Source: an uncultured Verrucomicrobia subdivision 3 bacterium (GTDB lineage: Bacteria > Verrucomicrobiota > Verrucomicrobiia > Limisphaerales > UBA11358). Taken from it: a DNA stretch of 62,355 bases. The position numbers and the translations under genes are program-made. Position 1 is the first letter of the stretch; each line of letters starts with the position of its first letter. Of this stretch, positions 36,037-46,615 are shown one piece after another. The notes under the pieces were generated by a model that was not told where the DNA came from, made no database searches, and saw only the letters and a program-made list of their open reading frames with translations. The stretch lies in the NCBI GenBank assembly GCA_903922735.1, contig CAIXUZ010000057.1, positions 1 through 62,355 of the forward strand, given 5' to 3'.

Positions 36037-37137
36037 GTGAAAAATCTTATTTATCTTTGCGCCGTGGTGTTGCCTCCGTTGTTTCTGGCGGGCGCCTGTT
36101 CCCCTGGCCCTGCCGCCAAAACCGCCGCGCCCGTGCCGGTGCTGGCGGCGCCGGTGGTGGCCCGGACCATGCCGGTGCTGATCAGTCCTCCGCCGGTCGG
36201 CCATGTCACGCCGATTTTGAGCGTCACCATCCGGCCGCAAATCGGCGGGGTCATCAGCACGGTGAATTTTCAGGAGGGGCAGGAGGTCAAGGCGGGCGAT
36301 TTGTTGTTCACGATTGATCCGCGCCCGGCGCAGGCGGCGCTGACGCTGGCCCAGGGCAGTTTGTCGCGCGACTCGGCCCAGTTGGAAAACGCCCGCATCC
36401 AGCTTGAGCGCGACCGCAAGCTGTTCGAGCAAAAACTGATTTCGCCGGATCAGTTTGACACCACCAAGGTCACCATGGACGCGCTCGTCGGCACCGTGGC
36501 CGCCGACCGGGCGGCGGTGGCGAATGCGGAGCTGAATTTGCAATACTGTGAAATTCGTGCGCCCATCAACGGTCGCACCGGCGGGCTGTCGTTTCATGCC
36601 GGCAATGTCGTCAAGGCGCCGGATGACGTGCTGCTGACCATCAACCAGATTCACCCGATCTACGCCGCGTTCGCGGTGCCGGAAAGGTATTTGCCGGAAA
36701 TCCAGAAGCAGATGCGCGGCCGCACGCTCACGGTCACGGCCGGTTTTGAAAACCTCACCGGCGCGCCGCCGTCGGGCGAATTGTCCTTCGTGGACAATTC
36801 GGTGGATGCGACCACGGCCACGATTCTCCTCAAGGCGACGTTTCCGAACCTCGACGAGAAATTATGGCCGGGCCAGTATGTGCAGCTCGCGCTGCAGTTG
36901 GATGAATTGAAGGATGCTGTGGTCGTGCCGTCCCAGGCCGTTCAAAACGGCCAGAGCGGCCAGTTTATTTTTGTTGTGAAGCCGGACCGGACGGTCGAGT
37001 CGCGGGCGGTGAAAACCTCGGTGACGTTCAAAGGCGAAACCGTCATCACCGCCGGCGTGCGCGTGGGGGAAACCGTGGTGACGGACGGCCAGCTTCGGCT
37101 GGCCCCGGGCGTGACGGTCAGCTTCAAAACCGAATGA
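36037..37137 (+). CDS. RND efflux periplasmic adaptor (membrane fusion protein)
   Basis: 366 residues. N-terminal signal ending in LAGAC suggests a lipoprotein. HlyD-family order: barrel-sandwich/lipoyl halves (IRPQIGGVISTVNFQEGQEVKAGDLLFTIDPRP in two blocks; CEIRAPINGRTGGLS), alpha-hairpin (about 95-150), beta-barrel, and membrane-proximal domain (ITAGVRVGETVVTDGQLRLAPG). MdtA/AcrA type. It pairs with the permease gene 110 bp downstream; no outer-membrane channel gene is present. GTG start. Confidence 0.9.
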   Translation: MKNLIYLCAVVLPPLFLAGACSPGPAAKTAAPVPVLAAPVVARTMPVLISPPPVGHVTPILSVTIRPQIGGVISTVNFQEGQEVKAGDLLFTIDPRPAQAALTLAQGSLSRDSAQLENARIQLERDRKLFEQKLISPDQFDTTKVTMDALVGTVAADRAAVANAELNLQYCEIRAPINGRTGGLSFHAGNVVKAPDDVLLTINQIHPIYAAFAVPERYLPEIQKQMRGRTLTVTAGFENLTGAPPSGELSFVDNSVDATTATILLKATFPNLDEKLWPGQYVQLALQLDELKDAVVVPSQAVQNGQSGQFIFVVKPDRTVESRAVKTSVTFKGETVITAGVRVGETVVTDGQLRLAPGVTVSFKTE

Positions 37138-37164
37138 GAAAATCTTCCCCATCGGACCTTCCAT

Positions 37165-37232
37165 CCTCAACGCCCATCCGGCGAAGCTGGCTGAACCTTG
37201 GGTGTTCGGAGTTGAATGTTGAATGTTGAATG
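37165..37232. repeat. TTGAATG heptamer element before the RND permease
   Basis: Three exact TTGAATG units (37212-37232), preceded by a segment (CAACGCCCATCCGGC…GGTGTTCGGAG) similar to 25133-25180. The array ends 14 nt before the ATG of the RND permease, between it and its adaptor. Confidence 0.8.
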
Positions 37233-37246
37233 TTTTTTAATCTGCC

Positions 37247-40200
37247 ATGAACATTTCGGAAATCTTCATCCGCCGCCCCGTGATGACCACCCTGGTCATG
37301 GCGGCGATTTTGATTTTTGGTGTGTTCGGTTTTCGCGGGTTGCCGGTCAGTGATTTGCCGAGCGTGGATTTCCCGACGATCCAGGTGAGCGCCGGCCTGC
37401 CCGGCGCGAGTCCCACCACCATGGCTTCCGCCGTGGCGACGCCGCTGGAAAAACAGCTTTCCACCATCGCGGGTGTGGATTCCATGACCTCGGTCAGCGC
37501 CCAGGGCATCTCGCAGATTACCATTCAGTTCTCGCTCGACCGGGACATTGACGGCGCGGCGCAGGACGTGCAGGCGGCCATCACCAAGGCGTCGCGGCAG
37601 TTGCCGCAGGATATGCCCACGCCGCCGACTTACGGCAAGGTCAATCCGGCCGACTCGCCGGTTTTATTTCTCGCTATGTCGTCCGCCACCCTGCCGCTCT
37701 CGACGGTGGATGATTATGCGGAAAATCTGATTGCGCAGCGCATCTCGATGGTCAATGGCGTCGCGCAGGTCGGGGTGTTCGGGCCGCAGCAATTCGCCGT
37801 CCGCGTGCAGGTGGATCCGAACAAGCTGGCGGCTTATGGTCTCGGCATTGACACGGTCGAGCAGGCGGTCGCGGCCGGCAATGTGAACCAGCCGCTCGGC
37901 ACGCTTTATGGCACGCATCAGGCGTTCACCATTCAGGCGAACGGCCAGTTGAAAAATGCCGCCGCGTTTCGCCCGCTCATCGTCGCGTATCGCAACGGCA
38001 ATCCGGTGCGCTTGCAGGAAGTCGCCAACGTCATTGACGGCGTGCAGAACGACAAGGTCGCCGCGTGGTTCGGCCGGACCCGCGGCATCGTGCTCACCGT
38101 GCAGCGCCAGCCCGGCGTCAACACGGTCGCCGTCGTGGACGAGATCAAAAAGCAGTTGCCCCGGTTGCGCGCGGCGATTCCGGCGGCCGTGAACATTGAT
38201 TTGATCTTCGACCGCTCGCAAAGCATCCGCCAGTCGGTGACGGACGTGGAGCGAACCTTGATGCTGACTGTCTGCCTGGTGGTGATGGTGATTTTCGTCT
38301 TCCTGCGGAATATTTCCGCGACGGTCATTCCCAGTCTGGCGTTGCCGATGTCCATCGTCGGCACGTTCGCGGCCATGAAGCTTGCCGGCTACAGTCTCGA
38401 CAACCTTTCGCTCATGGCGCTGACGCTGTCCGTCGGCTTCGTCGTGGACGATGCCATCGTGATGCTGGAAAACATCGTGCGCCACATGGAAAACGGCGAG
38501 CCGCCGATGACGGCGGCGTTGCGGGGCGCGAAGGAGATCGGCTTCACCATCATCTCGATGACGCTGTCGCTCTCGGCGGTCTTCATCCCCGTGCTGTTCA
38601 TGAGCGGGCTGCTGGGCCGGCTGCTGCATGAATTTGCCGTCACCATCATCTGCGCGGTGCTCATCTCCGGTTTTGTCTCCCTCTCGCTCACGCCCATGAT
38701 GTGCAGCCGGTTCGTCCATTCCGTTCGCGGTCAAAAACATGGCGGCCTTTACAACGCCTTTGAAAAATTCTTCGACCACCTTCGCTCGCTTTACGAGCGC
38801 AGCCTGCGTTGGGCGATGACTCATCGCCGCGTGACGCTGGGGGTCGCCGGGGTGACGTTTCTGGCGACGGCGGTTTTGTTTGTCGTGATTCCGAAAGGGT
38901 TTTTCCCGGACGAAGACACGAACCAGATTTTCTGCATCACCGAGGCGTCGCAGGATATTTCGTTTGAGGCGATGAAGGCGCATCAGCTTCAGGCGGCGGG
39001 GATCGTCGCCACCAACCCGAACGTCGCCGCGTTCATGTCGTCGGTCGGCATGGGGGGCTCCGTGATCAGTGGCAATCAGGGCCGCATCTTCATGCGCCTC
39101 AAGCCGCGCGGCGAACGCCGGCAAAGCGCGGGGGAAATCATTCAGGATTTGCGGAAGCAGTTCGCGCAGATTCCCGGCTTGAAGGTGTTCCCTCAGATGC
39201 CGCCGACCATTCGTTTGGGTGGCACGCTGACCAAGGCGCTGTATCAATTCAGTTTGCAGGACACCGACACGCAGGAGTTGTTTCAGTGGGCGCCGGTGTT
39301 GATGCAAAAACTGGCCGAGGAGAAGGGGGTTTTTCAGGACGTGACCAGTGATCTGCAACTCGCCAATCCGCAGGTCATCGTGGATATTGATCGCGACAAG
39401 GCTTCGTCGTTGGGCGTTACCGCGCAGCAGATTGAAAATGGACTTTACGACGCCTTCGGTTCGCGGCAGGCCTCGACGATTTATGGTGATCTGGCGCAAT
39501 ACTGGGTGATCTTTGAGGTGTTGCCGGAATTCCAGCGCGACCCCGATGCGCTGGCCCGGCTCTATATCACCTCGGCGAGCGGCAAGCTGGTTCCCTTGAG
39601 CGCTGTGGCCCGGCTCGTGCGTGGGGTTGGGCCCATGACCATTTCGCACGTCGGCCAGTTGCCGTCGGTGACGGTTTCCTTCAATCTGGTGCCCGGGGTC
39701 GCGCTGGGCACGGCGGTGGCCAAAGTCAGGGAGTTGCAGGCCGAACTGAATATGCCCGCGACGATTTCGGCGAGCTTCCAGGGCACGGCGGCGATGTTTC
39801 AATCCTCCCTGGCCGGCCTCGGGTTGCTGCTGCTCATGGCCGTGTTGGTGATCTACATCATCCTCGGGATTCTCTATGAAAGTTTCATCCATCCCCTCAC
39901 GATCTTGTCCGGCCTGCCTTCGGCAGGCTTCGGTGCGCTGCTGACCCTGATTGTCTTTAGCTGGAATGCCAACACGCTTCACCTGCTCGCCAATGCCCAT
40001 GGCCTGAAAGCTTCCTTGGATGCCTTCATTTCCCAGGCGGACCTGAACATCTACGGCTTTGTCGGCCTCATCATGCTCGTGGGTATCGTGAAGAAAAACG
40101 CCATCATGATGATCGACTTCGCGATTGATGCCCAGCATCACGGCAAAAAACCTTATGACGCGATTTTTGAGGGCTGCCTCCTGCGCTTCCGGCCCATCAT

Positions 40201-40426
40201 GATGACTACCATGTGCGCGCTCATGGCGTCGCTGCCTATCTCCTTGGGACTGGGTGCCGGCGGCGAATCCCGCCGGTCGCTCGGTTTGGCGGTTTCGGGC
40301 GGGCTGGTCGTGTCCCAATTGCTGACGCTCTACATCACGCCGGTGATTTATCTCTATCTCGAAAGGGTGCAGCAGCGCTTCAGCCGTAAAACCACTTCGG
40401 CGGCCGCTCTGCCGGTGGCGGATTGA
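37247..40426 (+). CDS. RND multidrug efflux permease (AcrB/MdtB family)
   Basis: 1059 residues, the usual HAE-1 length, with twelve membrane helices and two large periplasmic loops. Recognisable: IFIRRPVMTTLVMAAILIFG, LPVSDLPSVDFPTIQV, SPTTMASAVATPLEKQL, TM4 segment LTLSVGFVVDDAIVMLENI with the proton-relay acidic pair, and GLIMLVGIVKKNAIMMIDFA in the second half. A proton-driven trimeric pump working with the adaptor upstream. One segment near residues 900-925 between TM helices is longer than usual (WNANTLHLLANAHGLKASL). Confidence 0.93.
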   Translation: MNISEIFIRRPVMTTLVMAAILIFGVFGFRGLPVSDLPSVDFPTIQVSAGLPGASPTTMASAVATPLEKQLSTIAGVDSMTSVSAQGISQITIQFSLDRDIDGAAQDVQAAITKASRQLPQDMPTPPTYGKVNPADSPVLFLAMSSATLPLSTVDDYAENLIAQRISMVNGVAQVGVFGPQQFAVRVQVDPNKLAAYGLGIDTVEQAVAAGNVNQPLGTLYGTHQAFTIQANGQLKNAAAFRPLIVAYRNGNPVRLQEVANVIDGVQNDKVAAWFGRTRGIVLTVQRQPGVNTVAVVDEIKKQLPRLRAAIPAAVNIDLIFDRSQSIRQSVTDVERTLMLTVCLVVMVIFVFLRNISATVIPSLALPMSIVGTFAAMKLAGYSLDNLSLMALTLSVGFVVDDAIVMLENIVRHMENGEPPMTAALRGAKEIGFTIISMTLSLSAVFIPVLFMSGLLGRLLHEFAVTIICAVLISGFVSLSLTPMMCSRFVHSVRGQKHGGLYNAFEKFFDHLRSLYERSLRWAMTHRRVTLGVAGVTFLATAVLFVVIPKGFFPDEDTNQIFCITEASQDISFEAMKAHQLQAAGIVATNPNVAAFMSSVGMGGSVISGNQGRIFMRLKPRGERRQSAGEIIQDLRKQFAQIPGLKVFPQMPPTIRLGGTLTKALYQFSLQDTDTQELFQWAPVLMQKLAEEKGVFQDVTSDLQLANPQVIVDIDRDKASSLGVTAQQIENGLYDAFGSRQASTIYGDLAQYWVIFEVLPEFQRDPDALARLYITSASGKLVPLSAVARLVRGVGPMTISHVGQLPSVTVSFNLVPGVALGTAVAKVRELQAELNMPATISASFQGTAAMFQSSLAGLGLLLLMAVLVIYIILGILYESFIHPLTILSGLPSAGFGALLTLIVFSWNANTLHLLANAHGLKASLDAFISQADLNIYGFVGLIMLVGIVKKNAIMMIDFAIDAQHHGKKPYDAIFEGCLLRFRPIMMTTMCALMASLPISLGLGAGGESRRSLGLAVSGGLVVSQLLTLYITPVIYLYLERVQQRFSRKTTSAAALPVAD

Positions 40427-40626
40427 TCGAGCCGTTCTTGGCAACCATGGGACCGGCAGCTGACCCTCCCTCCGGGAGGTATGCCGTTTAGGGTCGTCTT
40501 AAGGACCGGGCCGGGCATTTTTTCCAAGGTTGGTCGTTAGTCCGCATTGACTTTTCAAACGGTAAATGAAAATCTTTCCGCCAGCGCGCCCCTGAATTTA
40601 ATAGTAAGCGGCGCGCCCAAAATTTC

Positions 40627-42330
40627 GTGGCAGAAAAAGACGACTATTTATTGGACCTCCTGGTTGACCTCGGCTTCACCGATGCCGAACAGGTCGCCCA
40701 GGCCCGTGAGGAAGCCTCCGCCGCCGGCGTGGGGGTGGTGGATTTGCTGGTGGCCAACAAAGTCATCCGGCCCGGCGACGTCACGCAGGCCAAGTCGGCG
40801 CAGTTCGGCGCGGAGGTGGTGCATCTGGCCAATCTGCGGATTGACGACGATGTCATCGCCATGGTGCCGCGGGAGATTGCCAAAAAATACCGCGTCATCC
40901 CCGTTTTCAAAAATGAAGGCAAGGTGGCCTTGGCCATCGCCGATCCTTCCGACCTGAATACGATTGATTCGCTGGCGCACCTGCTGCGGGCGGAGGTGGA
41001 AGTCCGCGTGGCGTCGGAGCCCGAAATTGAGGCCGCGCTGAACAAGTATTACGGCACGGAGAAAAAGGCGAAGGACGCCGGCATCTTCAAGGATGTCATC
41101 CAGGAGCTCGATGATGAAAATGCTCAGCTCAGCGTCACGGAAGAGGGGCCGGCGGCGGAGGATGCGCCGTTGATCCGGCTGGTGGATTCCATTATCGTGG
41201 AAGCGTTCAAGCTGCGCGCGTCGGATATTCATCTGGAACCGCTGGCGAAAAAATTCCGCCTGCGCTATCGCATTGACGGCGTGTTGCAGGAAATGAAATC
41301 GCCGCCGAAGCGCCTGCAGGCGCCCGTCATTGCCCGCTTGAAAATCCAGGCCGGCATGGTCATTTCCGAACATCGCGTGCCGCAGGACGGCCGCATCCAG
41401 TCCAAGGTGGGCAGCAAGCTGATTGATCTGCGCGTCTCCTGCCTGCCCACGAATCACGGCGAAAGCATCGTGATGCGTATTTTGGACAAGGAAGGTTTGA
41501 AGCTCGGTCTGCCGGAGCTGGGCTTTTTAAGCGATGATCAGGCGACCTTCGAGCGCATCATCGCGTTGCCGGACGGCATTCTGCTGGTCACCGGCCCGAC
41601 CGGTTCCGGCAAGACGACCACCCTGTATTCCTGCCTGAATTTCATCAACCGTCCTGACCGGAAAATCATCACGGTTGAAGACCCGGTGGAATATGTTTTG
41701 GGCGGCATCAACCAGGTGCAGGTCAATGAAATCGTCGGCTTCACTTTTGCCATGGCGCTGCGCGCCATCCTGCGCCAGGCGCCCAACGTGGTGATGATCG
41801 GGGAAATCCGCGACATGGAAACGGCGTCCATTGCCATCAACGCCTCGCTGACCGGCCATTTGGTCTTCTCCACGCTGCACACCAACGACGCGCCGGGCGC
41901 CGTCACGCGCTTGATTGATATCGGGGTCAAGCCGTTCCTCGTGGCCTCCTCCACGCGCTGTCTCATGGCCCAGCGCCTCGTCCGTAAAATCTGCAAAAAA
42001 TGCGTGGCGCCCTATGCGCCGACCGACGCCGAGCTGAACGCCATGGGGCTCCGGGCGGAGGATGTGCGGAACGCCAACATCCAAAAAGGCCGCGGCTGCT
42101 CGAATTGCAATAACACCGGCCATCGCGGACGCATGGGCATCTTTGAGATTTTCGTGGTGGATGATGACGCGCGGAAGTTGATTTATGACCGCGTGCCGAC
42201 GAATGTGCTGCGCGCCCGCGCCCGCGAGATGGGCATGCGCACGCTGCGCGAGGACGGCATCCGCAAGGTGCTGGCCGGCATGACCACGCCGGAGGAGGTC
42301 ATCCGCGCGACGGTGGGCGATGAAGCGTGA
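40627..42330 (+). CDS. pilB: type IV pilus/type II secretion assembly ATPase (PilB/GspE)
   Basis: 567 residues. N-terminal MshEN/GspE-II domain (1-150), linker, and ATPase core: Walker [13 protein letters not shown], Asp box ITVEDPVEY, Walker B VVMIGEIRDMETA, His box STLHTNDAPGAVTRL, and the zinc tetracysteine CKKC…CSNC. It drives pilus extension. GTG start at 40627; no close upstream gene. The 40427-40626 gap holds only a short hairpin (CCTCCC/GGGAGG). Confidence 0.92.
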   Translation: MAEKDDYLLDLLVDLGFTDAEQVAQAREEASAAGVGVVDLLVANKVIRPGDVTQAKSAQFGAEVVHLANLRIDDDVIAMVPREIAKKYRVIPVFKNEGKVALAIADPSDLNTIDSLAHLLRAEVEVRVASEPEIEAALNKYYGTEKKAKDAGIFKDVIQELDDENAQLSVTEEGPAAEDAPLIRLVDSIIVEAFKLRASDIHLEPLAKKFRLRYRIDGVLQEMKSPPKRLQAPVIARLKIQAGMVISEHRVPQDGRIQSKVGSKLIDLRVSCLPTNHGESIVMRILDKEGLKLGLPELGFLSDDQATFERIIALPDGILLVTGPTGSGKTTTLYSCLNFINRPDRKIITVEDPVEYVLGGINQVQVNEIVGFTFAMALRAILRQAPNVVMIGEIRDMETASIAINASLTGHLVFSTLHTNDAPGAVTRLIDIGVKPFLVASSTRCLMAQRLVRKICKKCVAPYAPTDAELNAMGLRAEDVRNANIQKGRGCSNCNNTGHRGRMGIFEIFVVDDDARKLIYDRVPTNVLRARAREMGMRTLREDGIRKVLAGMTTPEEVIRATVGDEA

Positions 42331-42410
42331 TTTTGGCAGGATGAATTTAGCATGATGAATATTAAAACATTCCGGCGGCGCGGTACAACCGGTTGCGCGG
42401 GCGTGGGCGG

Positions 42411-42441
42411 TTTCCGCTTTCTGCTTTCCGCTTTCCGCTTT
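42411..42441. repeat. TTTCCGC heptamer array upstream of pilT
   Basis: TTTCCGC, TTTCTGC, TTTCCGC, TTTCCGC in tandem, then TTTT. It ends 9 nt before the pilT ATG at 42450. No purine-rich ribosome site is visible. Confidence 0.85.
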
Positions 42442-42449
42442 TAATTATT

Positions 42450-43559
42450 ATGTCCTACTCCATGTCAGATCTGCTGCAGTTGGTGGTGTCGGAAGGCGCC
42501 TCTGACTTGCATATCCGTGTCGGCACGGCGCCGACGATTCGTGTCCACGGCATTTTGCATCGTGTGGAAGGGCCTTCGCTCAAGCCGGAAGACTCCGAGG
42601 AGCTGATGCGCAGCATCACCTCCGAGGAGCACATCCAGCAGACGCGCGAGCGCGGCGGCGCGGACTTTGCGTTCGCCTTCGGCGACGCGGCGCGGTTCCG
42701 CGTGAGCGTGTTCAAGGAAAAAGGCAACTTCGGCATGGTGCTGCGGCAGATCCCCAGCAAGATGCTCACGTTCGAGCAGATCGGTATTCCCGTTACGGTC
42801 AAGGAACTGTTGTATAAGCCGCGCGGCTTGATTTTGGTGACCGGCCCCACCGGTTCCGGCAAGACGACCACGCTGGCTTCGTTGTTGAACATCGTGAATG
42901 AGGAGCGCGATGAGGTGCATCTCATCACCGTGGAGGACCCGATTGAATATTACCACAAGCACAAGAAGGCGCTCATCACGCAGCGCGAAGTCCATGTGGA
43001 CGTTCCGAACTTCGCCGAGGCGCTGCGCCGCGCGCTGCGTCAGGACCCGGACATGATTCTGGTCGGCGAAATGCGCGATTTGGAAACCATCGAGGCGGCC
43101 ATCACGGCGGCCGAAACCGGGCACTTGGTCTTCGGCACCCTGCACACCACCGGCGCGGCCAAGACCATTGACCGTTTGACGAACGCATTCCCCACCAACC
43201 AGCAGGAAATGGTGCGCATCCAGCTTTCCACCGTGCTGCAGGCCGTGATCTCCCAGTTGCTCATTCCGCGCATCGACAAGCCGGGCCGCGTGGCCGCGTT
43301 CGAGATCATGATCAATACGCCGTCCATCGCCGCGCTCATCCGCGATAACAAGACGTTCCGCATCCAGTCGGACATCCAGACCGGCATGAAATACGGCATG
43401 GTCACGCTGGATTCATTCTTGATCGATCTTTATCTCAAGGGCTGGATCGCTCGCGATGAGGTCATCAACAAGTCGCAGGACGCCACCACCATCATGGCCA
43501 AGTTGCAGGAGCTGGATCTGGCCCAGGCCGTCGGCAACAAAGACGCCCCGAAGAAATAA
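42450..43559 (+). CDS. pilT: pilus retraction ATPase PilT
   Basis: 369 residues from ATG 42450. PilT-type N-terminus ([18 protein letters not shown]), Walker [61 protein letters not shown] read in blocks, and no tetracysteine zinc site, all as in PilT. The C-terminus has the AIREGK-like position replaced by [17 protein letters not shown]. It lies between two PilB-like genes. Confidence 0.92.
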   Translation: MSYSMSDLLQLVVSEGASDLHIRVGTAPTIRVHGILHRVEGPSLKPEDSEELMRSITSEEHIQQTRERGGADFAFAFGDAARFRVSVFKEKGNFGMVLRQIPSKMLTFEQIGIPVTVKELLYKPRGLILVTGPTGSGKTTTLASLLNIVNEERDEVHLITVEDPIEYYHKHKKALITQREVHVDVPNFAEALRRALRQDPDMILVGEMRDLETIEAAITAAETGHLVFGTLHTTGAAKTIDRLTNAFPTNQQEMVRIQLSTVLQAVISQLLIPRIDKPGRVAAFEIMINTPSIAALIRDNKTFRIQSDIQTGMKYGMVTLDSFLIDLYLKGWIARDEVINKSQDATTIMAKLQELDLAQAVGNKDAPKK

Positions 43560-43565
43560 TTTTTC

Positions 43566-45269
43566 ATGTCCGAAGAATTTTCCAATCCGTTGCTGTCGCT
43601 CATCCATGGGCAGGGGCTCATGGACGATCTGCAATACGAGGAAGTGTCCGCCGAGTTGAAGCGCAACTCGGCGCCCGCCATCCAGGTCTTGCAGGATTTC
43701 GGGATCATGAAGCTGGACGAGATCCTCCACGCGATGGCCACGGCGCTGGGCACCACGGTCGTGAAGTTGAAGGGCCGGGAAATTCCGCCGTCGGTGCTCG
43801 CTCTGATTCCCGCGAAGGTCGCCCAGATGTATCAATGCCTGCCGGTGGCGTTTGAAAATGGCGTCTTGCAGGTGGCGTTGGTGGATCCCTTGGATCCGGC
43901 CAAGGCGGATGAAATCCAGTTTGCGGCCAAGTGCGACGTGCTGATTGTCGTGGTTGACCCGGCGGAAGTCGTGGCCGGGATCGAACGGTCTTACGGGCAG
44001 GTCGAGAGTGAAAGCTTCTCCGAAATTCTCAAGGAGCTGGGGGAGGATGTCAAAATTGCCCGCGATGCCGAACTCGCCGGCGATGACGCCAAGGCCGCCG
44101 AGGATCTGGCCAATCAGGTGCCGATCGTCCGGTTCGTCAATTTGATTTTGCAGCAGGCGGTCCTTGATCGGGCAAGCGACATTCACTTTGAGCCGTTTGA
44201 GACGGAGTTCCGCATTCGCTACCGTGTGGACGGCGCGCTGTACGAAATGTCCCCGCCGCCCAAGCGGCTGGCGCTCGCGGTCGTTTCGCGTATCAAGGTC
44301 ATGGCCAACCTGAACATTTCGGAGCGCCGTTTGCCCCAGGACGGTCGCATCACCATCCGCGTCAGCAACCGCGTGGTGGACTTGCGGGTGAGCACCTTGC
44401 CCACCGCCTTTGGTGAATCCGTCGTGTTGCGCGTCCTTGATCGCAGCTCGATGAGCCTGGAGATCGAATCGCTGGGCTTTCCCAAATACGTTTATGACTT
44501 CGTCACCGAAGTCATCCTGCGGCCGAATGGGATTTTCGTGGTGACGGGGCCGACCGGCTCCGGCAAGACGACCACGCTCTATTCCTGTTTGTCCCGGGTG
44601 AATACGATTGATTCCAAGCTCCTCACGGCGGAAGACCCGGTGGAATTCGACATCGACGGCATCATGCAGGTGGCCGTGAATGATGCCCTGGGCATGACCT
44701 TCGGCAAGGCCTTGCGGTCGTTCCTGCGGCAGGACCCGGACATCATCATGGTCGGGGAAATGCGCGATTTGGAAACGGCGCAGATTTCCATTCAGGCGTC
44801 GCTCACCGGTCACTTGGTCTTGAGCACGCTGCACACCAACGATTCGCCCGGTGCCGTGACCCGTCTGGTGGACATGGGCGTGGAGCCGTTCTTGATTTCT
44901 TCCACCTTGATGGCGGTGCTCGGCCAGCGGCTCGTGCGCACAAGCTGCAAAAATTGCCGCACGCCCTTCGAGCCCACCGAGCAGCAGCTCGCGCTGCTGG
45001 GGCTTTCGCCGCATGATCTGGGCGACAAGGTTTTTAATTATGGGCGCGGCTGTTCCACCTGCAACGACACCGGTTACAAGGGCCGCAAGGGCATTTACGA
45101 GCTGCTGGTTATTTCCGATCCCATCCGCACCTTGATCAATGAACGCGCCCCGACGGTCGTGGTGCGGCAGAAGGCGGTCGAGCTGGGGATGGTCACGCTT
45201 CGCGAAGACGGCTTGCGCAGCATCTTTGAGGGTGATACAACCATTGAGGAAGTCGTCAAATACACCTGA
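43566..45269 (+). CDS. second PilB/GspE-type ATPase
   Basis: 567 residues, a full paralogue of the 40627 product with all ATPase boxes ([51 protein letters not shown]) and tetracysteine (CKNC…CSTC). Differs mainly in the N-terminal MshEN domain. It starts 6 bp after pilT and ends 6 bp before pilC. One of the two may serve extension of a different pilus or a type II secretion apparatus; the sequence does not decide. Confidence 0.92.
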   Translation: MSEEFSNPLLSLIHGQGLMDDLQYEEVSAELKRNSAPAIQVLQDFGIMKLDEILHAMATALGTTVVKLKGREIPPSVLALIPAKVAQMYQCLPVAFENGVLQVALVDPLDPAKADEIQFAAKCDVLIVVVDPAEVVAGIERSYGQVESESFSEILKELGEDVKIARDAELAGDDAKAAEDLANQVPIVRFVNLILQQAVLDRASDIHFEPFETEFRIRYRVDGALYEMSPPPKRLALAVVSRIKVMANLNISERRLPQDGRITIRVSNRVVDLRVSTLPTAFGESVVLRVLDRSSMSLEIESLGFPKYVYDFVTEVILRPNGIFVVTGPTGSGKTTTLYSCLSRVNTIDSKLLTAEDPVEFDIDGIMQVAVNDALGMTFGKALRSFLRQDPDIIMVGEMRDLETAQISIQASLTGHLVLSTLHTNDSPGAVTRLVDMGVEPFLISSTLMAVLGQRLVRTSCKNCRTPFEPTEQQLALLGLSPHDLGDKVFNYGRGCSTCNDTGYKGRKGIYELLVISDPIRTLINERAPTVVVRQKAVELGMVTLREDGLRSIFEGDTTIEEVVKYT

Positions 45270-45275
45270 TTTATC

Positions 45276-46589
45276 ATGCCGAAGTATAATTATGTAGCGC
45301 TCGATGCCCGTGGCAATGAAACCAAGGGCACCCTTGAAGTCGGCAGCCAGAACGAGGCCATCGGGCGCGTGAAGGAGATGGGTTTGTTCCCGACCAAGAT
45401 CGTTGAGGCGGGCAAGGAGGAAAAAGCGGCGGTGGGGAAAAAAGGGAAGGGCGCGGCCAAGGCCCGCCCGGGGAAAAAGGGCGGGGCGATGAATTTCAAT
45501 ATCAAGATCCCCGGCCTCGGCGGCGGGGTGAAGCCCAAGGTGCTGACCACCTTCACTCGGCAGCTGGCCACGCTGGTGGACGCCGGCCTCCCGCTCCTCC
45601 GCGGTTTGCGCGTGCTCGAAAAACAGGAGCGCAACCGGAACTTGAAGGACATTTTGGGCGAGCTGTCCACTTCCATCGAGGGCGGCAGCACCTTTTCTGA
45701 GGCGCTGGCGCAGCATCCCAAGGTTTTCAACCGCCTGTTTGTCAACATGGTCAAGGCCGGCGAACTCGGCGGTGTGCTCGAAGTCGTCTTGAAGCGCCTC
45801 GCGGAATTTTCCGAAAAGGCGCAGAAGATCAAGGGCAAGGTCAAGGCGGCCATGTTTTATCCCGTGGCCGTTTTGGTGGTGGCCGTCGGCATCATGATTT
45901 TGCTGATGTGCTTCGTCGTCCCGAAATTCAAGGACGTGTTCGCCGGCATGGGCATTACCATGCCCGGCTTCACTCTGTTTGTGCTCTACGTCAGCGATCT
46001 CATCCGGCTCAACATCATGGCCACCATGGGCGTCGTGGCCGTGGTCGTGGTTTTGTTTTTGCTGTTCATCAAGACCAAATTTGGTCGCCGGCTTTGGGAT
46101 AAGTTCAAGCTGATCATGCCGGCGGCCGGGCCGGTCATCAGCAAGGTCGCCATCTCCCGGTTCGCCCGCACCCTCGGCACCCTCGTGAGCAGCGGCGTGC
46201 CGATTCTTCAGGCCCTCAACATCGTCAAGGAAACCGCCGGCAACGTCATCATCTCCAACGCCGTCTCCCAGGTTTACGACGCCGTCAAGGAAGGCGAAAC
46301 CATCACCGCCACCCTCGAAAGTTCCAATGTCTTCCCCCCGATGGTCGTCAGCATGGTGGACGTCGGTGAACAGACCGGCGCCCTGCCGGAAATGTTGCTG
46401 CGCATCGCCGACGGTTACGATGAGGAAGTGGACAACGCCGTGGCCGCCATGACCTCGCTCCTCGAACCCATCATGATTATTTTTCTGGCCGTCATCGTCG
46501 GCAGCATCGTCATCGCGATGTTCCTGCCGCTGATTGAAATGATTAAGAACTTGAGCGGTGCTGAAGGTGGTGGCGGGAAAGAAAAGTAA
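45276..46589 (+). CDS. pilC: pilus/type II secretion inner-membrane platform protein PilC/GspF
   Basis: 437 residues. N-terminal region YNYVALDARGNETKGTLEVGS typical of PilC, a Lys/Gly-rich linker (about 50-75), then two GspF domains (about 90-215 and 290-420) each beginning with a FTRQLATLVDAGLPLLRGLRVL-type pattern, and three membrane helices. It transmits ATPase motion to pilin assembly. Last gene of the motor operon; pilins and secretin are not in the window. Confidence 0.93.
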   Translation: MPKYNYVALDARGNETKGTLEVGSQNEAIGRVKEMGLFPTKIVEAGKEEKAAVGKKGKGAAKARPGKKGGAMNFNIKIPGLGGGVKPKVLTTFTRQLATLVDAGLPLLRGLRVLEKQERNRNLKDILGELSTSIEGGSTFSEALAQHPKVFNRLFVNMVKAGELGGVLEVVLKRLAEFSEKAQKIKGKVKAAMFYPVAVLVVAVGIMILLMCFVVPKFKDVFAGMGITMPGFTLFVLYVSDLIRLNIMATMGVVAVVVVLFLLFIKTKFGRRLWDKFKLIMPAAGPVISKVAISRFARTLGTLVSSGVPILQALNIVKETAGNVIISNAVSQVYDAVKEGETITATLESSNVFPPMVVSMVDVGEQTGALPEMLLRIADGYDEEVDNAVAAMTSLLEPIMIIFLAVIVGSIVIAMFLPLIEMIKNLSGAEGGGGKEK

Positions 46590-46615
46590 TAATCAATTTC
46601 CAACTCTTGGCGATA

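Noticed and set aside
37664..40444. Very long open frame (926 codons) opposite the RND permease
   Set aside because: It is an antisense shadow of the permease; the product is His/Arg/Gln-rich with no known fold, as expected from high-GC third positions.
43413..45716. Open frame of 767 codons opposite the second PilB gene
   Set aside because: Antisense shadow; the coding strand has all PilB motifs.
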